From positions 123,323,362 through 123,387,361 of the forward strand of contig OY740765.1 of assembly GCA_963513935.1 (NCBI GenBank): DNA of 64,000 nt, given 5' to 3'. The position numbers were made by a program, and so were the translations under genes. The notes under the pieces were generated by a model. The model was given only the letters and a program-made list of their open reading frames with translations. It searched no databases and had not been told where the DNA came from. This document shows positions 1 through 11,983 of this stretch, one piece after another; the first letter of the stretch is position 1; the number at the start of each line of letters is the position of its first letter. The DNA is from Aphrophora alni (lineage: Eukaryota > Arthropoda > Insecta > Hemiptera > Aphrophoridae).

Positions 1-882
1 CTACAAGGCCAGTCGAGATGCTAAAGTTTTAGTAATGTTGGCTGGCTTTGGTTACTTTTTTGGTAATTGTTTACTTAAAGGTGCCTCCTGTTTTTTGGGA
101 TTTTTTTTTTTCATCAACTACATACCTTACTTCTTAAGAATAAATGGTAATTGCTTACAAAGAATGGTACTGCTTATTTATGATTTTTTAAACTTTAGAA
201 TGGTAATGCGTAGTTTGTCAGACAACGGCCCTTAAAAAAAACTGATCTAGGAAACGGATTAGGGAGATTACGAGCGCCCCATCCATAATACCTTCCACTC
301 CTTACTCAAGGCCAATATTAGTCCCAAATAAAAAACTGTTTACTTCACTATATTAGTCCAAGTGAGATAATCGTGTGAGAGACTACACTTTACCATTTAC
401 GTTAGTTTTTTTCTGTAATATTCTAATTCGGCGCTAAAATAAAAGAGAACATTTAATTTAAATTGCGTTGTGTGCATTCATTAGTGTCCTAACCCGACTC
501 CTTGGCCCATCCTGACTTGATTCGGATAAAGTGTCCGTGGTCTCCAGCCAGCCGGAGCTTCCAGCTGGTCAAAAGAAGTGGAGACGGTCACAGTTACTAT
601 ATATTTAGTCACCTGCCCAAATCTAGTTCTTATGATTCTTCATTAATACATCATAATATTAAGCTGTAATGTGAATACAACGATTTTCTTAACTAGATAA
701 CAGGGCAAACTATAATGTATAATTACCTGTTAATTTTTTAACTGATTTTGAGTGGCCTATCTAGGCTAGTTATAAATGCAAGTTTTTTAAAGAGTGAGTT
801 AATCTCTTATGTAGCATAATGGAAAAATATGTATAGGCTCACTCTTCATAAGTCCACATTCTGAGATTATTCCGGTCAAATT
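1..882. other. AT-rich sequence without a recognisable gene
   Basis: No open frame with a recognisable domain on either strand. Short T and A runs and a small GC-richer patch near 480-590 were read and could not be assigned. Confidence 0.5.
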
Positions 883-1542
883 AGGCCTCTGGTAATTCTG
901 CGCAATTACTTGGTCAACCCCAAACTTTTTCATATTTTACTACGGTCATAAGGATGTTCTCAGAAAGCAAGAAACATATAATTCAAGGCCCGCAAGGCCA
1001 TCGTAAGGTTGCCGAGCGATAAGAAGGTTCAAAGTCTACGCGATAACAGTGGCTTGCGGGAGACACAAGGAAGGTCTATAATGACAGGTTTGGCCAGGTA
1101 GCTATATATATAGGCCTATATATATAGCTACCTGGCCAAACCTGTCATTATATATAATTATATAACGGTACTGTCACAACTGGCCTTCCGCGCGTCTCCG
1201 GCAAGCCACTGTTATCGCGTAGACTTTGAACCTTCTTATCGCTCTGTACGATGGGGAGACGTGCGGAAGGCCTATAATGACAGGTTTGGCCAGGTAGCTA
1301 TAGCTACCTGGCCAAACCTGTCATTATATATAATTATATATCGGTACTGTCACAACTGGCCATCCGCGGGTCTCCCACAAGCCACTGTTATCGCGTGGAC
1401 TTTGAACCTTCTTATCGCTCGGCAGATGGCCTTGCGGGCCTTAAATTATATGTTTCTTGCTTTCTGAGAACATCCTTATGACCGTAGTAAAATATGAAAA
1501 AATTTGGGATTGACCAAGTAATTGCGCAGAATTACCAGGCCT
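883..1542. repeat. Nested foldback element (large inverted repeat)
   Basis: The outer arms begin with AGGCCT at 883 and end with AGGCCT at 1542, and run inward as an inverted repeat for about 170-180 bp (about 883-1070 against 1373-1542). Inside lie two shorter palindromes at 1077-1152 and 1273-1328. Both use arms starting TATAATGACAGG; the second is perfect over 56 bp. The block around them is directly duplicated (about 1070-1245 and 1264-1420). No coding capacity. Best read as a foldback-type or MITE-type element enlarged by internal duplication; no clear target-site duplication was found. Confidence 0.8.
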
Positions 1543-3110
1543 CTTATAATTTTTAAGATAGGTCACTAAATACTTCTCAAAAGTTAAATTACAATTGTAA
1601 ACTAGTAACAATTAATTGCAGTAGGCTATATGCTCTATAATAGTAATGTAGCCTAATTTCACAATGTTAAGAATTAAATATGTTCTCCAATATGTTTTGA
1701 ACAATATTTCCAGGTATGATGTTTATAAATCAAACTAGGTCTAACTTTATTAGATTAATATGAACAAGATAATTTTCTATTTTAAAATTTGTTTGAAATT
1801 TTTCCATGACCAACTCCTGTTCTTTTCCGACCCTGCTGTGGATATAAGCCTATCCTTTATTTTTAGGTCCTCTGATTTCAAGATTGTGGTTTTTGAAATT
1901 ATGTATATCCATCGTTTGTACTTTACAGCCCAAATTGTTGTGGGAATATTTTAGTCTTAGCTCTGATTTTTTTTTTAGTGTTTTTATGATTTTATCAAAA
2001 TTGTCTATAAAAGTTTTGATAAAATTTTGGTCAAATGTAGCCTTTAAGGGCCCAAACAAAACGGTTTTATGCCTTTTCTTAAAAAAATAATGGTTTGTAG
2101 TTATCAACAACAAAATTTTCCTTGGGGTTATTATAAAATATGTAATTTCTCAAAACTACAGATTTAGTTATAATTTTAGTGAATTGCGAAGGTTAATAAC
2201 CCAAACCCATGTGCAAAATCACAAGTAAGAAAAATGTTATGGTTTAGAAATAATTGGCAAAAACAAACCTTAACCGCTGCCATTAAAAGCTTGATTTTAT
2301 TCAAATACTAATTCCAAGGTAGATGTGTTTATAGCACATGTTAAAACCTGTATATAATTTTTTTTTTTTTTTCAAAGATGTCTTAATTGGTTATTTACAC
2401 TTTCTGATTGAACTGACATTTTTTGTGATTATTTGTTTTAGTCCATTTGTATTTGTTTTTAAGGATGGGAGAGTGGGAAAATTTTGTGCATTGTTTTTGC
2501 ACCATTTGTTTTACATAATGGTGGCTAACTTTATTTTCAATCTTTGGTCATTATTCCATAGCCCACATATTCCTTTTACTTACTATTCATTTGGGTCATA
2601 CTTCTTAGCATTTGAACACAATACTAGTCAATTTTGAGAAAACCCCTATGTTAATAGTGCTATAAATTCTTTTGTTTTTCTTACTAAACGGAGATTTTTA
2701 GGGATTTAGCGAGTAATATGCTTTGTTTAGCTTCATTTAAACAAAATTATGAAAACCAATTTTGAGTTTTGGTCTACTTCAAAAATTTTAGTTTTTGAAA
2801 AAGTCTTGATATTTTAGTCAGTTACATAACCACAAAATTTTTAGACTAACCTCTAGATAGAGGGGTGTTTTGTTTTTCATAGTTCTTGTTGTCAATTTTT
2901 GAGAATAATTGAACCTATAATGCTCATCACCACATTTAGAATGGAAATAAAGTCTCTTACCCCCTTACTTTTGTCTACAGTTTTCATCATGTTGATTTCA
3001 GACTAAATAAAGTTTGTGTATTATTACTTGGTACTAGATATGGACAGCAATTATGAGTATGATACTGATAATTAGGTTTGAAGTTGAAATGAAATGTAGA
3101 TCTGTTTGTT
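1543..3110. other. AT-rich intergenic or intronic sequence
   Basis: Homopolymer runs of T and A, with no open frame resembling a known protein and no obvious repeat boundary. Nothing further could be supported. Confidence 0.45.
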
Positions 3111-3114
3111 GTGT

Positions 3115-3540
3115 TTACTTGATCTTGGCTATTATGTCATATATAGGGTTGGAAGAAAAGTTCAGCTTGTCGTTAACATGTTGTCTGGTTTGTTCTTATA
3201 TTCTTTGTATATTTGGAATTCTTCTAATATATCCGTTGTTGCGTCTTTATTGGTTTCGTGTAATATTTGCAAATATGTGTTTATGTCCGTGTAAGTTAGG
3301 TCCTCATTAATTAGGTGTTAAGCATAATTTGAGTTATGTCTGTCTGTTGTTGTTTATATATATATATCTTGTCGCAGTTGTTACAAGAAAGTTTATAAAT
3401 TCCACTCTTCATGAATTTCTCTTGAATATTGTTTGGTTTTGGTTTGGAGGAAGTTGCTTAAATTATTTAAAGCTTGATGAGCAATTTTATAGCCATGTCT
3501 GTGGATAGTATTGCTGATAGGACGATCTGTCATTATACGG
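3115..3540 (-). pseudogene. Penelope-like element 3' remnant (GIY-YIG endonuclease region)
   Basis: Read on the minus strand, the segment at about 3363-3415 encodes MKSGIYKLSCNNCDKIYI. This matches the start of the GIY-YIG endonuclease domain at the C terminus of Penelope-like retroelements (GIY, then a Cys-x2-Cys pair, then KIYI in place of the usual VYIG). Further 3' are stretches reading YTDINTYLQILHE and, in another frame, a tail ending NPIYDIIAKIK before a TAA at 3115-3117. The reading frame is broken several times and the RT part is absent here. Family knowledge: these elements pair an RT with this nuclease. Inference: a dead 3' fragment. Confidence 0.72.
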
Positions 3541-3725
3541 TAACTTTAAAACTAGAAAAGGATTGTTTGTGAATGATGAATTGCAATTGAAATCTGCAAA
3601 TTATTTGGTATTATGTCTACTCTTTCGCTATAATAAATTTGTTATGCATTATTCATTAAATTTATATATATATAATATGACATGTAATGTTGGTTATTTT
3701 TTAACACAATTTGTTACTTTTTCAG

Positions 3726-4549
3726 GCATTGTTCAGCCAATATAATGAAAAACATCCTATATTGATATTAAAGGATGTGACCTATCATGAGTTAAAAGCC
3801 ATGGTGAATTATATGTATAGGGGTGAAGTCATTTATTCTCAGTATAAGTTGGGACATTTTCTCTCGCCAGCTAAATCGTTGGAGATAAAGAACTCTCTGA
3901 TAATGCAGAAGATACAATGGATGAAGAGACAAAGAAACAGGGAAAACCACCATGGAAAGCTTCTCCAATCTATCAACTTTTACCATCGAGTACTTCACCT
4001 TCTCAAAAAACTGTATAATGCAAGCAAATTTCATCTCAAGTGGAATACTGTTCTGATTCTTCAGTATCTAGTGATGCATCATCATGTAACAATGGAAAAT
4101 GGAGATGTACTGCTCAAAGAAAAAGTTTAGAAGCTAATTTATCTTACCTGTCTAAATATGTTAGCCATTCTTTTGACACTTAAAAGAATTCCAGTCTGCA
4201 CCTTTAGTTACCAAAATAGTTCTCCTTCACCTGTTGTGCCTAAAGTTACCATGCCTTTACCTATTGTGCCTAAAGTTACCATGCCTTTACCTATTGTGCC
4301 TAAAGTTACCATACCTTTACCTATTGTGCCTAAAAGTTGCCACGTTAGGATCTGCAGTTTCTCCAATGCTTCTCCATATATCATTGACTAATTTAGGTAC
4401 TTCAATTTCTGTTCTGCCTGAATTAAGACTGTTACAACTTAAAGTTGAATATTTAGCCGATACAATTGAAGATGTAATGTATGATGAAGATGACGATGAG
4501 TTTCAGATATCACCAGTTGGACTGTCTCATGAAGATGAGTCAAATCAGA
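3726..4549 (+). pseudogene. BTB-domain exon, copy A (decayed)
   Basis: A polypyrimidine-rich 3' splice site (TTTTTCAG ending 3725) opens an exon whose first residues read ALFSQYNEKHPILILKD followed by YHELKAMVNYMYRGEV. This is the C-terminal half of a BTB domain of the insect BTB-zinc-finger/pipsqueak type, where the usual text is KHPI-ILKDV..LKAM..FMYRGEV. A Ser-rich linker and then an acidic stretch (DTIEDVMYDEDDDE) follow, and the exon can end at 4549 before GTGAGT. The frame shifts after the BTB segment, so this copy is probably non-functional. Such proteins are nuclear regulators that dimerise through BTB, with alternative DNA-binding 3' exons. A related copy lies at 48.8-49.4 kb on the other strand. 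Confidence 0.75.
4231..4341 (+). repeat. 30-bp tandem repeat inside BTB exon A
   Basis: Three exact-length 30-bp units (4231-4260, 4261-4290, 4291-4320) and a partial fourth. In one frame each unit encodes a ten-residue PKVTMPLPIV-type repeat. The copy at 48.8 kb contains only about one unit, so the expansion is specific to this copy. Confidence 0.9.
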
Positions 4550-4586
4550 GTGAGTAAATACTTTAATTACCAATCACTTGAATATC

Positions 4587-4589
<3 letters not shown>

Positions 4590-4639
<50 letters not shown>

Positions 4640-4735
4640 TACATCATTGTTACGTCCATATCAAAGCAGTTTACATTTATGCTGCGTCCGTATGTAATGT
4701 TGCGTCCGGTATACGGACGTCACAGTGCAATCACG
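4590..4735 (-). repeat. TA microsatellite plus GGACGCA-repeat module, copy A
   Basis: A TA run (about 4590-4634) is followed by several copies of the motif GGACGCA on the minus strand (seen as TGCGTCC at about 4683 and 4701, with TACGTCC at 4651 and GGACGT at 4714). Next to the TA run it carries an AATGATGTAA-type segment. The same order recurs at 34.1-34.5, 43.4-43.8 and 48.5-48.6 kb. Confidence 0.75.
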
Positions 4736-5102
4736 TGTTAAACATTTTGTTCAAACACATTTTGATATTTAGAAGCTTAGGTTTGTGTTACAGGATGTAA
4801 ACTATCTAAAAAATATACCGTTAAATTTTTCATATTATTTTTACAACTACGGCGGTACATTATATAAATATTGATGGAGTTCCTAATGTTAGTGAATTCG
4901 TAAGTAATATACAATTCTTAGTTCAGGGGTTTACCGACAGAGACTGCTGTCCTCCTTCAATGTATATTGTTCAATAATACTTACTACCCAAACTAATGTC
5001 ATGTTGCATCCAACAATTTGGCAACACTGCTTTCAAGGAAAGGTTCTTTTCACATCTTCTCAACTTTATTAAAACCTTTTGTACCAATGAAGCGTAAAAA
5101 TG
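4736..5102. other. No gene seen
   Basis: AT-rich, with one further weak TGCATCC motif near 5003. Nothing else supportable. Confidence 0.4.
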
Positions 5103-5410
5103 TTAAACATGTCGATTTTTTTCCGTTTTTGTGGAAGAATTGAGTATATAATTGTCTGCCGATGTAGAAGGCACTGCAATTTCATTATTGAAGTTATCTA
5201 AATTAGATGTATTTAAAAGTAGAGAGTTGTTTATAGTTGAAGATATTTCTTCTTCTTCACGTGTTGTATCTTTGGATAGACTGCTGGGATGAAATTCTGG
5301 GTGTTGATCAGAGTCGTAACATAAATTTCCAAATGAAGATGGAATATCGAATTCATTGTGATCACTGTCTTCTTCAGTTGCCATTTCTTCATCAAGGAAG
5401 ATGTGTTTAC
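5103..5410 (-). CDS. Hypothetical acidic protein fragment
   Basis: The frame from ATG at 5384 gives 93 residues, MATEEDSDHNEFDIPSS and onward. It is strongly acidic and Ser-rich, and ends at TGA (5103). The frame also stays open upstream of the ATG back to a possible 3' splice site (TTTTAG, boundary near 5410), so this may be a terminal exon rather than a complete gene. No domain is recognisable. Acidic, low-complexity N-terminal regions like this are common in insect transposases and in unnamed repeat-borne proteins, which is only a hint. Codon use is AT-rich like the surroundings. Confidence 0.35.
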
Positions 5411-6477
5411 CTAAAATTAAAATTAAAAGGTTAATAAATAAGTATTAAAATAATATATATTCAAAACTTTAAAAGTAATATTTGTCTTAAGGCATTTCTT
5501 AACGTATAGTATATTTTTTTTATTCTATTACAATAGAAATTTTTCTACCATAAATCTAGTTTTACAGACCTTTAATACAAACATTTGAAACATAAAACAA
5601 AATTATTAAATGGTAATAAATAGGACCAAAATAACCCCATACCCCAAATATCATCAAAAAAGTTTCAGTCGCTCCATTTGTGGACTTAGGAGACCTCATA
5701 ACTGAAGTAAAAAAAAAATTAGAACTTAAAAATTTGCCAAGTGGGTTTTGGTAATATTCCACAGAAAAGGTGTTATCATAGTCGTCACGGAAAAAATAAT
5801 ATACGTTTACGTTCGGTGCTCAAATGTATCGGTGTCTCCCTTCTGTATCTCTATGTGTAGGTACTGTGTAAGTTGAATAGATTTAGTATTAATTAACATA
5901 AGTTTATAACAACCTTGAATTATAACTTACACATTACCTACACACAGACTAACAAAAGAGGGTCTTCTATGTAGTAATAGGGCTTCACCATAGAGATGTA
6001 TTTACTGCCTCAAAATAGACTAAAATAGAGACGGAGATAAAAATGATTACACCAAAAAAACAACTTCCCTAATATAATACATGTTAATCATTACCCATAA
6101 AAAATATGTGATAACCACTAATAATTTCAAATAAATAATACTTATTAATTTTAAACACCTTTAAAATATTTTTTCTTAGGAATTAAAATTGTATATCATA
6201 TTTTTTTTAAAAATTAATTGTAATATTATTTTAAAATTTAATTTGATAACAGAAAGTAATACTCGTCTTAATTTTTTACATAAACTTTATTTTAGTTTTT
6301 ATTTAGACTTGAATGTAAATTACAACTTCTACTATTAATGTAGTAAATTACTACTACTACAACATCTCAAATATATTTTCCGTAATAATATATCAATTAA
6401 CTATTGTAAAATGGTAGTAATTTTTTAAAATATAGGCTATAATATGTTATAAGTAGACCCCGAATAAAATAGGTTTG

Positions 6478-6524
<47 letters not shown>

Positions 6525-7250
6525 AATCTGTAAGTAGTTTTAAAAATACTGTATATATATACAAAATATGTAAGAAAGGTCTCATAAAAAAAAAACTAAT
6601 CAATAGAAATTAAAATTAACCCAGAATTTAAATAAATAATACAAAACCACAGCATAACTAATTATTCAAATATAAATCGAGAGTCCAAAATCATAAATAA
6701 TCTAAAAACAAATCTAATCTAGAACCATTAAAATAAATATAGTATTAAGAAATTGTGAAAAGTGTTTTGATTTAAATATTAAGGAAAATCTCTTTCATCA
6801 TAAATAAGCTGATAAAAGGATCTCATGATACCTAACGAAGCTATTTTGAGGGAGCCAAAAATATTTCTTTAATTAAATCAAATTAATTTTTATACATAGT
6901 GAGTATTTTAAATTGTGCATTTAGTTAATTAAGTAATAAATTAGGAAAAATAAAAATTATAAAAGTAAATATTGGGAAGACTGTAAACTAAATATTGTAT
7001 AGTCTTCTATCATAGTTTTAACCTCGAAATAAAATTTTAAAATATACATCTAAATATTGTAAATCTTTAATTATGTTTCGATAATGTTTAAATAGTTTTT
7101 GAATCACCTAATTTTTGTCTCTGTACTTATTTAGATAAATCCTATCACAGCCAAGCGATATTGATTCGAGAAATCGAATCTGCCACCACAAAAACCTTAC
7201 AGACTTATCCAACTTAATGTACACGAAGATAGTAAATCTCTATTAACAGT
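5411..7250. other. AT-rich gene-free stretch
   Basis: No recognisable coding sequence. Contains a pure A run of 43 bases (6480-6522), possibly the tail of a retroposed sequence, but no SINE or LINE body could be identified beside it. Confidence 0.45.
6480..6522 (+). repeat. Poly(A) tract, 43 bases
   Basis: Uninterrupted A run visible directly. Could be a retroposon tail or a simple mononucleotide expansion; no flanking target duplication was recognised. Confidence 0.95.
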
Positions 7251-7255
7251 ACGTA

Positions 7256-8771
7256 CACAAGACAAAATGTTACAGTACACTAGACTACTTCAAGACTTAA
7301 AAGTGTCAAGTGCAATATTTCAAAAAAATCTCAACAGAGTACTATCAAAACATTTATTTTCAAAATGCATAGCATACTTAGATGACACACTAGTTTTTGC
7401 AAAGAATTTCGAAGAAAAACTTAACAATTTAGACATAGTAAAGTCAATTAGCATAGTAAAATTTAAACGAATTAGCCAAAGTCAACCTAAAACTAAATAC
7501 AAAAAAATGCAAATTCTTCTATCAAACGATAGAATTATTAGGACACGAAATTTCTGCAGAAGGGATAAAACCATTAGAGAAAAACATAAAACCAATATTA
7601 GATTTCAAACAACCAAAAACAATAAGAAATATTAGAGCATTTTTAGGAGTATCAGGATTTTTCAGAAAATTTATCAAGGACTATTCGACGATAACTTACC
7701 CATTAACAGAATTACTGAAAAACAAACAAAAACCAAATTCCAAAATAACATGGACAGAACAATGTCAAAAAGCTTTTGAAAAAATAAAAGAAATCTTAAC
7801 AAATCCACCTTTACTAACGCATTTTCAAGAATGTAAAAATACATGTGTATACAGTGACGCGTCAAATACAGGTTTAGGGGCAGTTCTGACTCAAGTAGAC
7901 CTGGAAAATAATAAAGAATATCCAATAACATACTTATTGAGAAAATTAAAACCACATTAAGTTAGATATAGTACAGTAGAAAAAGATAAGCTTGCCTTAG
8001 TATATGCAGTAGAATATTGGAGAGAGTATCTATTAGGAAGAAAAGTAGAATGTTACACAGACAACTCAGCTCTACAATATTTCCAAAATTTCAAAAATCC
8101 ATCAAACAGATTAGGGTGACTAGCAACAAAATTGGTAGATTACGATTTAAAAATTCATTACAAGAAGGGAAAACAAATGGGATTACCAGACTTTCTGTCC
8201 AGAACAGATACTAGGGAACAAATTGAAAACGATTTCGAAGACATATTCCTAATAAACGCTCAAAACACACAAATAGAATTACTACAGTCGATAGACCCAT
8301 ACCTAAAACAAATAAAATTAGCATTACAGGGTATTGAAACAAAAAATAAAAACATTGATCGAGCATCAAGAAGATATATATTAGAAAATGACATAATTAT
8401 ATTACAAACAATACGTTGGAGAAGAAAGTTCAAATCTATTAGCACTACCACAAAATCTAAAACTAGAAATTTTGAAACAAGCTCATGATAATCCAATAAT
8501 GGGAGGACACTACTCATATTACAAAACACTTCCAAAAATAAAAGACAGATACCATTGGCCAACCTTATACAAAGACGTACAAGAATATACAAAAACATGT
8601 GAAACCTGTCAGAAACGAAAAATACCTACACGAAAGCAATATGGGCTCTTAAAACCAATATTAGCAACCCATAGGCCATTAGATATAGTAATAATTGATT
8701 TCATAGGCCCCATTAAACCTTCATGTACGTACAAATATATCTTATCATGCACTGATATCTCCACAAAATAA
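7256..8771 (+). pseudogene. Ty3/gypsy pol fragment (RT-RNase H-integrase), broken
   Basis: Translated in pieces, the segment gives an RT part (QYTRLLQDLKVSSAIFQ, then AYLDDTLVF with the catalytic DD at about 7380), a tether (IRAFLGVSGFFRKFIKDY), RNase H (VYSDASNTGLGAVLTQ and YTDNSALQYF), an LPDFLSR-type linker, and an integrase start with an HHCC-like region (CETCQKRK) and the first catalytic Asp in IVIIDFIGPI. It stops before the rest of the integrase. Frames shift several times and there are in-frame stops (for example after RKLKPH and after NRLG). No LTRs were found on either side. It is AT-rich and clearly older than the gypsy copy at 23-33 kb. Confidence 0.9.
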
Positions 8772-9570
8772 GCGTGAGCATTTAAATCACATGTAAAAGT
8801 TAGTAAAAATATTTATCCAGAAAGACAAAGCAAGTTTATTAATAAAATGTAAATTCTGTGGTTTTTTGGACTTAAAAATAAATAATTTATTCTGATTTTT
8901 TTCAATAGTTCATAAATATTCAAGACAATGGCTGATCCGATGACGGATATAAATTGAGTAGTAACAGAACATTTTGACCTTGATCATGTTTCAAAATTAA
9001 AGTATTTGTTAATTGTTAACTTTCACGGTATTCTTAGGGAATTACAGATTTTAAGTTATGTAAAATTAACTATGTATTTTAGTTATAAGATCTATACAGA
9101 TATTAAGTTATGTCTATATGTAACAAGTTAAGTTAGAATTTACATATGTATTTTATTAGTTGTAAAATCAATAATAAGTATATCAATGTAACATATGTAT
9201 TCAATTAGTTGTAAGATATATATGGATATCAACTTTCTTAGTAATCTAGGGAAAATACAGATGTAATAAATTAACAGCTGTAAGTGTTCCCCGTAAATAT
9301 TTCTTACCAGACAAACTCAAGTCGGTCACTTTAGTTGTCAAAACAGTGACAAGTGTATACAATGGGCGTATTCATCTGGAAAACCGGCTACCTAAAAGCT
9401 CTTGCACACGTAAAAATTGCCTACCTGCCCAACTGCCGGACGGATCTTAGAAGGATGTCAAAAACCCTTAACCTAAACACAACCACTGGATCTCACTAAG
9501 ATAGTGAAATATTTGTTTTAAAAAATGCGGCAAAATAAAAACTAAAAGGAAATCCGTATTTGTACAAACG
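8772..9570. other. No gene seen; possible 3' remainder of the gypsy fragment
   Basis: AT-rich with no domain. The section 9050-9480 could be decayed gypsy 3' sequence, but with only one copy no LTR can be demonstrated. Confidence 0.3.
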
Positions 9571-9630
9571 TTTTTACGTAGTACTTACGTAGGATAGGTG
9601 GAAAATCACGTGCTAGCTATATATACTTAA
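9571..9630 (+). repeat. Left part of the older repeat that hosts the piggyBac insertion
   Basis: Starts at TTTTTACGTAGTACTTACGT and ends at the TTAA at 9627-9630. The same text recurs at 33380-33439, where it continues without interruption into sequence that here lies beyond 12377. Confidence 0.88.
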
Positions 9631-9648
9631 AACACTTTGACTGCCATA

Positions 9649-9882
9649 TGTATAAAATTTATACACAAAGAAACTTTCAGATTAAGCCATGTGTATAATT
9701 TTAATACACAGAAAGAATCTTGTTCACAGGCTATAGATTCTAAACAAAAATTTTTGTACAAGCCACTTTGTTTTTCCCTCTTATTATAATAGTAGAGTTT
9801 GTTATTTCCATATAGAATCTGATACTCACTTCTATAAATGCATTGTAAAACAAATAATCACTGTGTATAAAAATGATACACA
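9649..9882. promoter_or_regulatory. Left subterminal palindromes of the piggyBac element
   Basis: Three imperfect palindromes at 9649-9665, 9690-9710 and 9862-9882. Each has half-sites TGTGTAT and ATACACA (the first is shorter). Position and repetition at both ends suggest transposase-binding sites; that role is inferred. Confidence 0.7.
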
Positions 9883-10133
9883 TGGCTCTGGAGGAAGGTA
9901 TAAAATAATTAAAAACAAAATAACATGAGAAATAATAAGACTGTAATGTTTGAAGAAGTATGAAATTGTTTTATACATTTCAAAATAAAATTACCTTTGA
10001 CATAAAACTAAAATAAAACCTAGTGGTTATGACAATAACACAAAGTTTTGTTTATTATTACATAAAATATGGCTTCTAATTTTAACCAATTTGGTTGTAT
10101 GTCTTTGATTCATATTTGTAGAAGTTATTCACT

Positions 10134-11983
10134 TTACTTTTTCATCTGACAAGTGTGTTTTTCAAAAAAACATTTTAGACACATGTAAACCTGATCTGGA
10201 CAACCCACACAACTGGTAGTTACCTGCTTTACGTTTTTAGCAGCAACAGCTCTACCTTGATGTTCTGCAAGTTTGTTGTACCATACAGTACAACGGCCTC
10301 TTTTGCGTCCATTCTCTTGCAGTTCATGTTTTTGGTTATTAGTACGTCTTGGAGTGTCATCGTTTTCTGTTGCATTTCCATATATTAATGCCATCGCCAG
10401 CTTTTCCCGAAATTCGGTGATTTTGACTTTTGTGTTGGTTGCGCTGCATATTTTGTTATAAATAACATGAGCGTTTACTACTGATGTGTTGGTAAGGAGC
10501 TCAATGAATACCTTCCGGTAGACCTACCATTTCACACCTTTCCGAAGAGTTGTACCATAAGCCGCCATTTGATCGGAGACATCAATGTAAGATTTGACAC
10601 TATTATATTCCAAAATTGTGGAAGGTTTCAGCTTGATTCCACGTTGAGTGTTCACTTCTGTCATTACTGGGACATCTTTTGTAGTCAAAAAAAGGACATC
10701 TCTTTTGTCCTTTCATTTGCAGACGATAGACTTTTTGTTACTTTGCAAAGCGATCATCTGGCCTCTTGACAACTTTGTAGAAATAACAGATCGTGGGTTG
10801 TGTTTTCTTCTTCTCTTCAAAGTTCCAATAAGGTGGGTTTTGTTCTGATTAAGCAAATATGCCAGTTCCACACTAGTATAAAAATTGTCTGTTACTAGAG
10901 TACGACCTGTATTCAGCAAAGGGGCCATTAATTCCATCACAACCTGTTTCGAGTGATTTCCTCTAACCCTTCATCCTTGCCAGAATATAATTTTAAATTC
11001 CAAGTATAACCTCCTTGAATGCAGAGTTTATAGAACTTCAAACCATATTTGTGCCTCTTGTTAGGAATGTATTGTCTTATTCGTAATCTACCCCGAAAAA
11101 GGATCATTGTTTCGTCTATACAGACTTGTTCTTCAGGCACGTAAGTTTTTTGAAATCTTTCATTCAAGATGTCGATAAGGACTTGAATCTTGTACAACTT
11201 TGTTCTTTCATCGTCAGGGGTCTCATTGTCAAAAAAATGGAAATTGCTTAGCAACAATTCAAAACGGTTTCGTGACATCATTTTGCTAATCTTATTTTCA
11301 TACAGAGGAAGTCGAGACCAATACTTTTGTAATGATGGTTTTTTATCAAGACCTATCCACAAGAGTATTCCCAAAAACTTTCTAAGTTCCTCTCGATTTG
11401 TATCTTCCCAAAGGGAGAGTCTAGAGTGTTGGCCTGCACTTTCATTTAGAATAGTATGTATGATAGACTGGTCTGCGTAGCGGTTTGTCTCTAGGACTAA
11501 GTGGTCAATGAGGAAATCATCTACAAATAAATTATAGCACTGTAATTCGGTAAGGTGACCATGAAACTGGTCATAGACATGTTCATTTAGACCTCCAACT
11601 ACATTACACATAAAATTATTGAGGTTACCCGACACTACATTCCAACTCACTGTACATTCATCAGCTTGGTTAGGTTGATTTCCATTAGTTGCTGTGTTAA
11701 AACTGGTAGAAGGTCCAAAAATAGGTTGAGAAGCTTCAGGAAGCTGGTTTGCAGTTTCCTGTTGAATGGTGTTTGTCTGAAGTGTATAGTTGTGTTCAGA
11801 ATTTACATTTCTACGTCTTTTTATAGGTACTGTATCTACAAAACTATCATCACTCTCTTCACTGGAAATAGTATACTCGGGATCATCACTATCACTCAAG
11901 TTGCGAAAACAACTCAGTTCACTATTTTCGTCACTATCAATATCTTCATAAATATAGTCTCTAATTTGATCAGAGTTTGCCAT
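10134..11983 (-). pseudogene. piggyBac transposase, broken
   Basis: The N-terminal frame (ATG at 11983, 348 aa) is acidic and Ser-rich for about 100 residues, then carries the DDE_Tnp_1_7-type core LRKFLGILLWIGL and the first catalytic Asp in CIDETMILFRGRL. After a frame change near 10940 the second Asp appears in LVTDNFYTS, and after a TGA near 10713 the third in IDVSDQMAAYG. A second stop follows KGVKW in a short insertion. The last piece (about 10394-10134) is a Cys-rich C-terminal domain (CVGCPDQVYMCLKC). All three catalytic Asp codons survive, but one frameshift and two stops make it a pseudogene. The protein would act in the nucleus by cut-and-paste at TTAA. Confidence 0.93.

Noticed and set aside
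9050..9480. Possible LTR of the decayed gypsy fragment
   Set aside because: No second copy in the window, so direct repetition cannot be shown.
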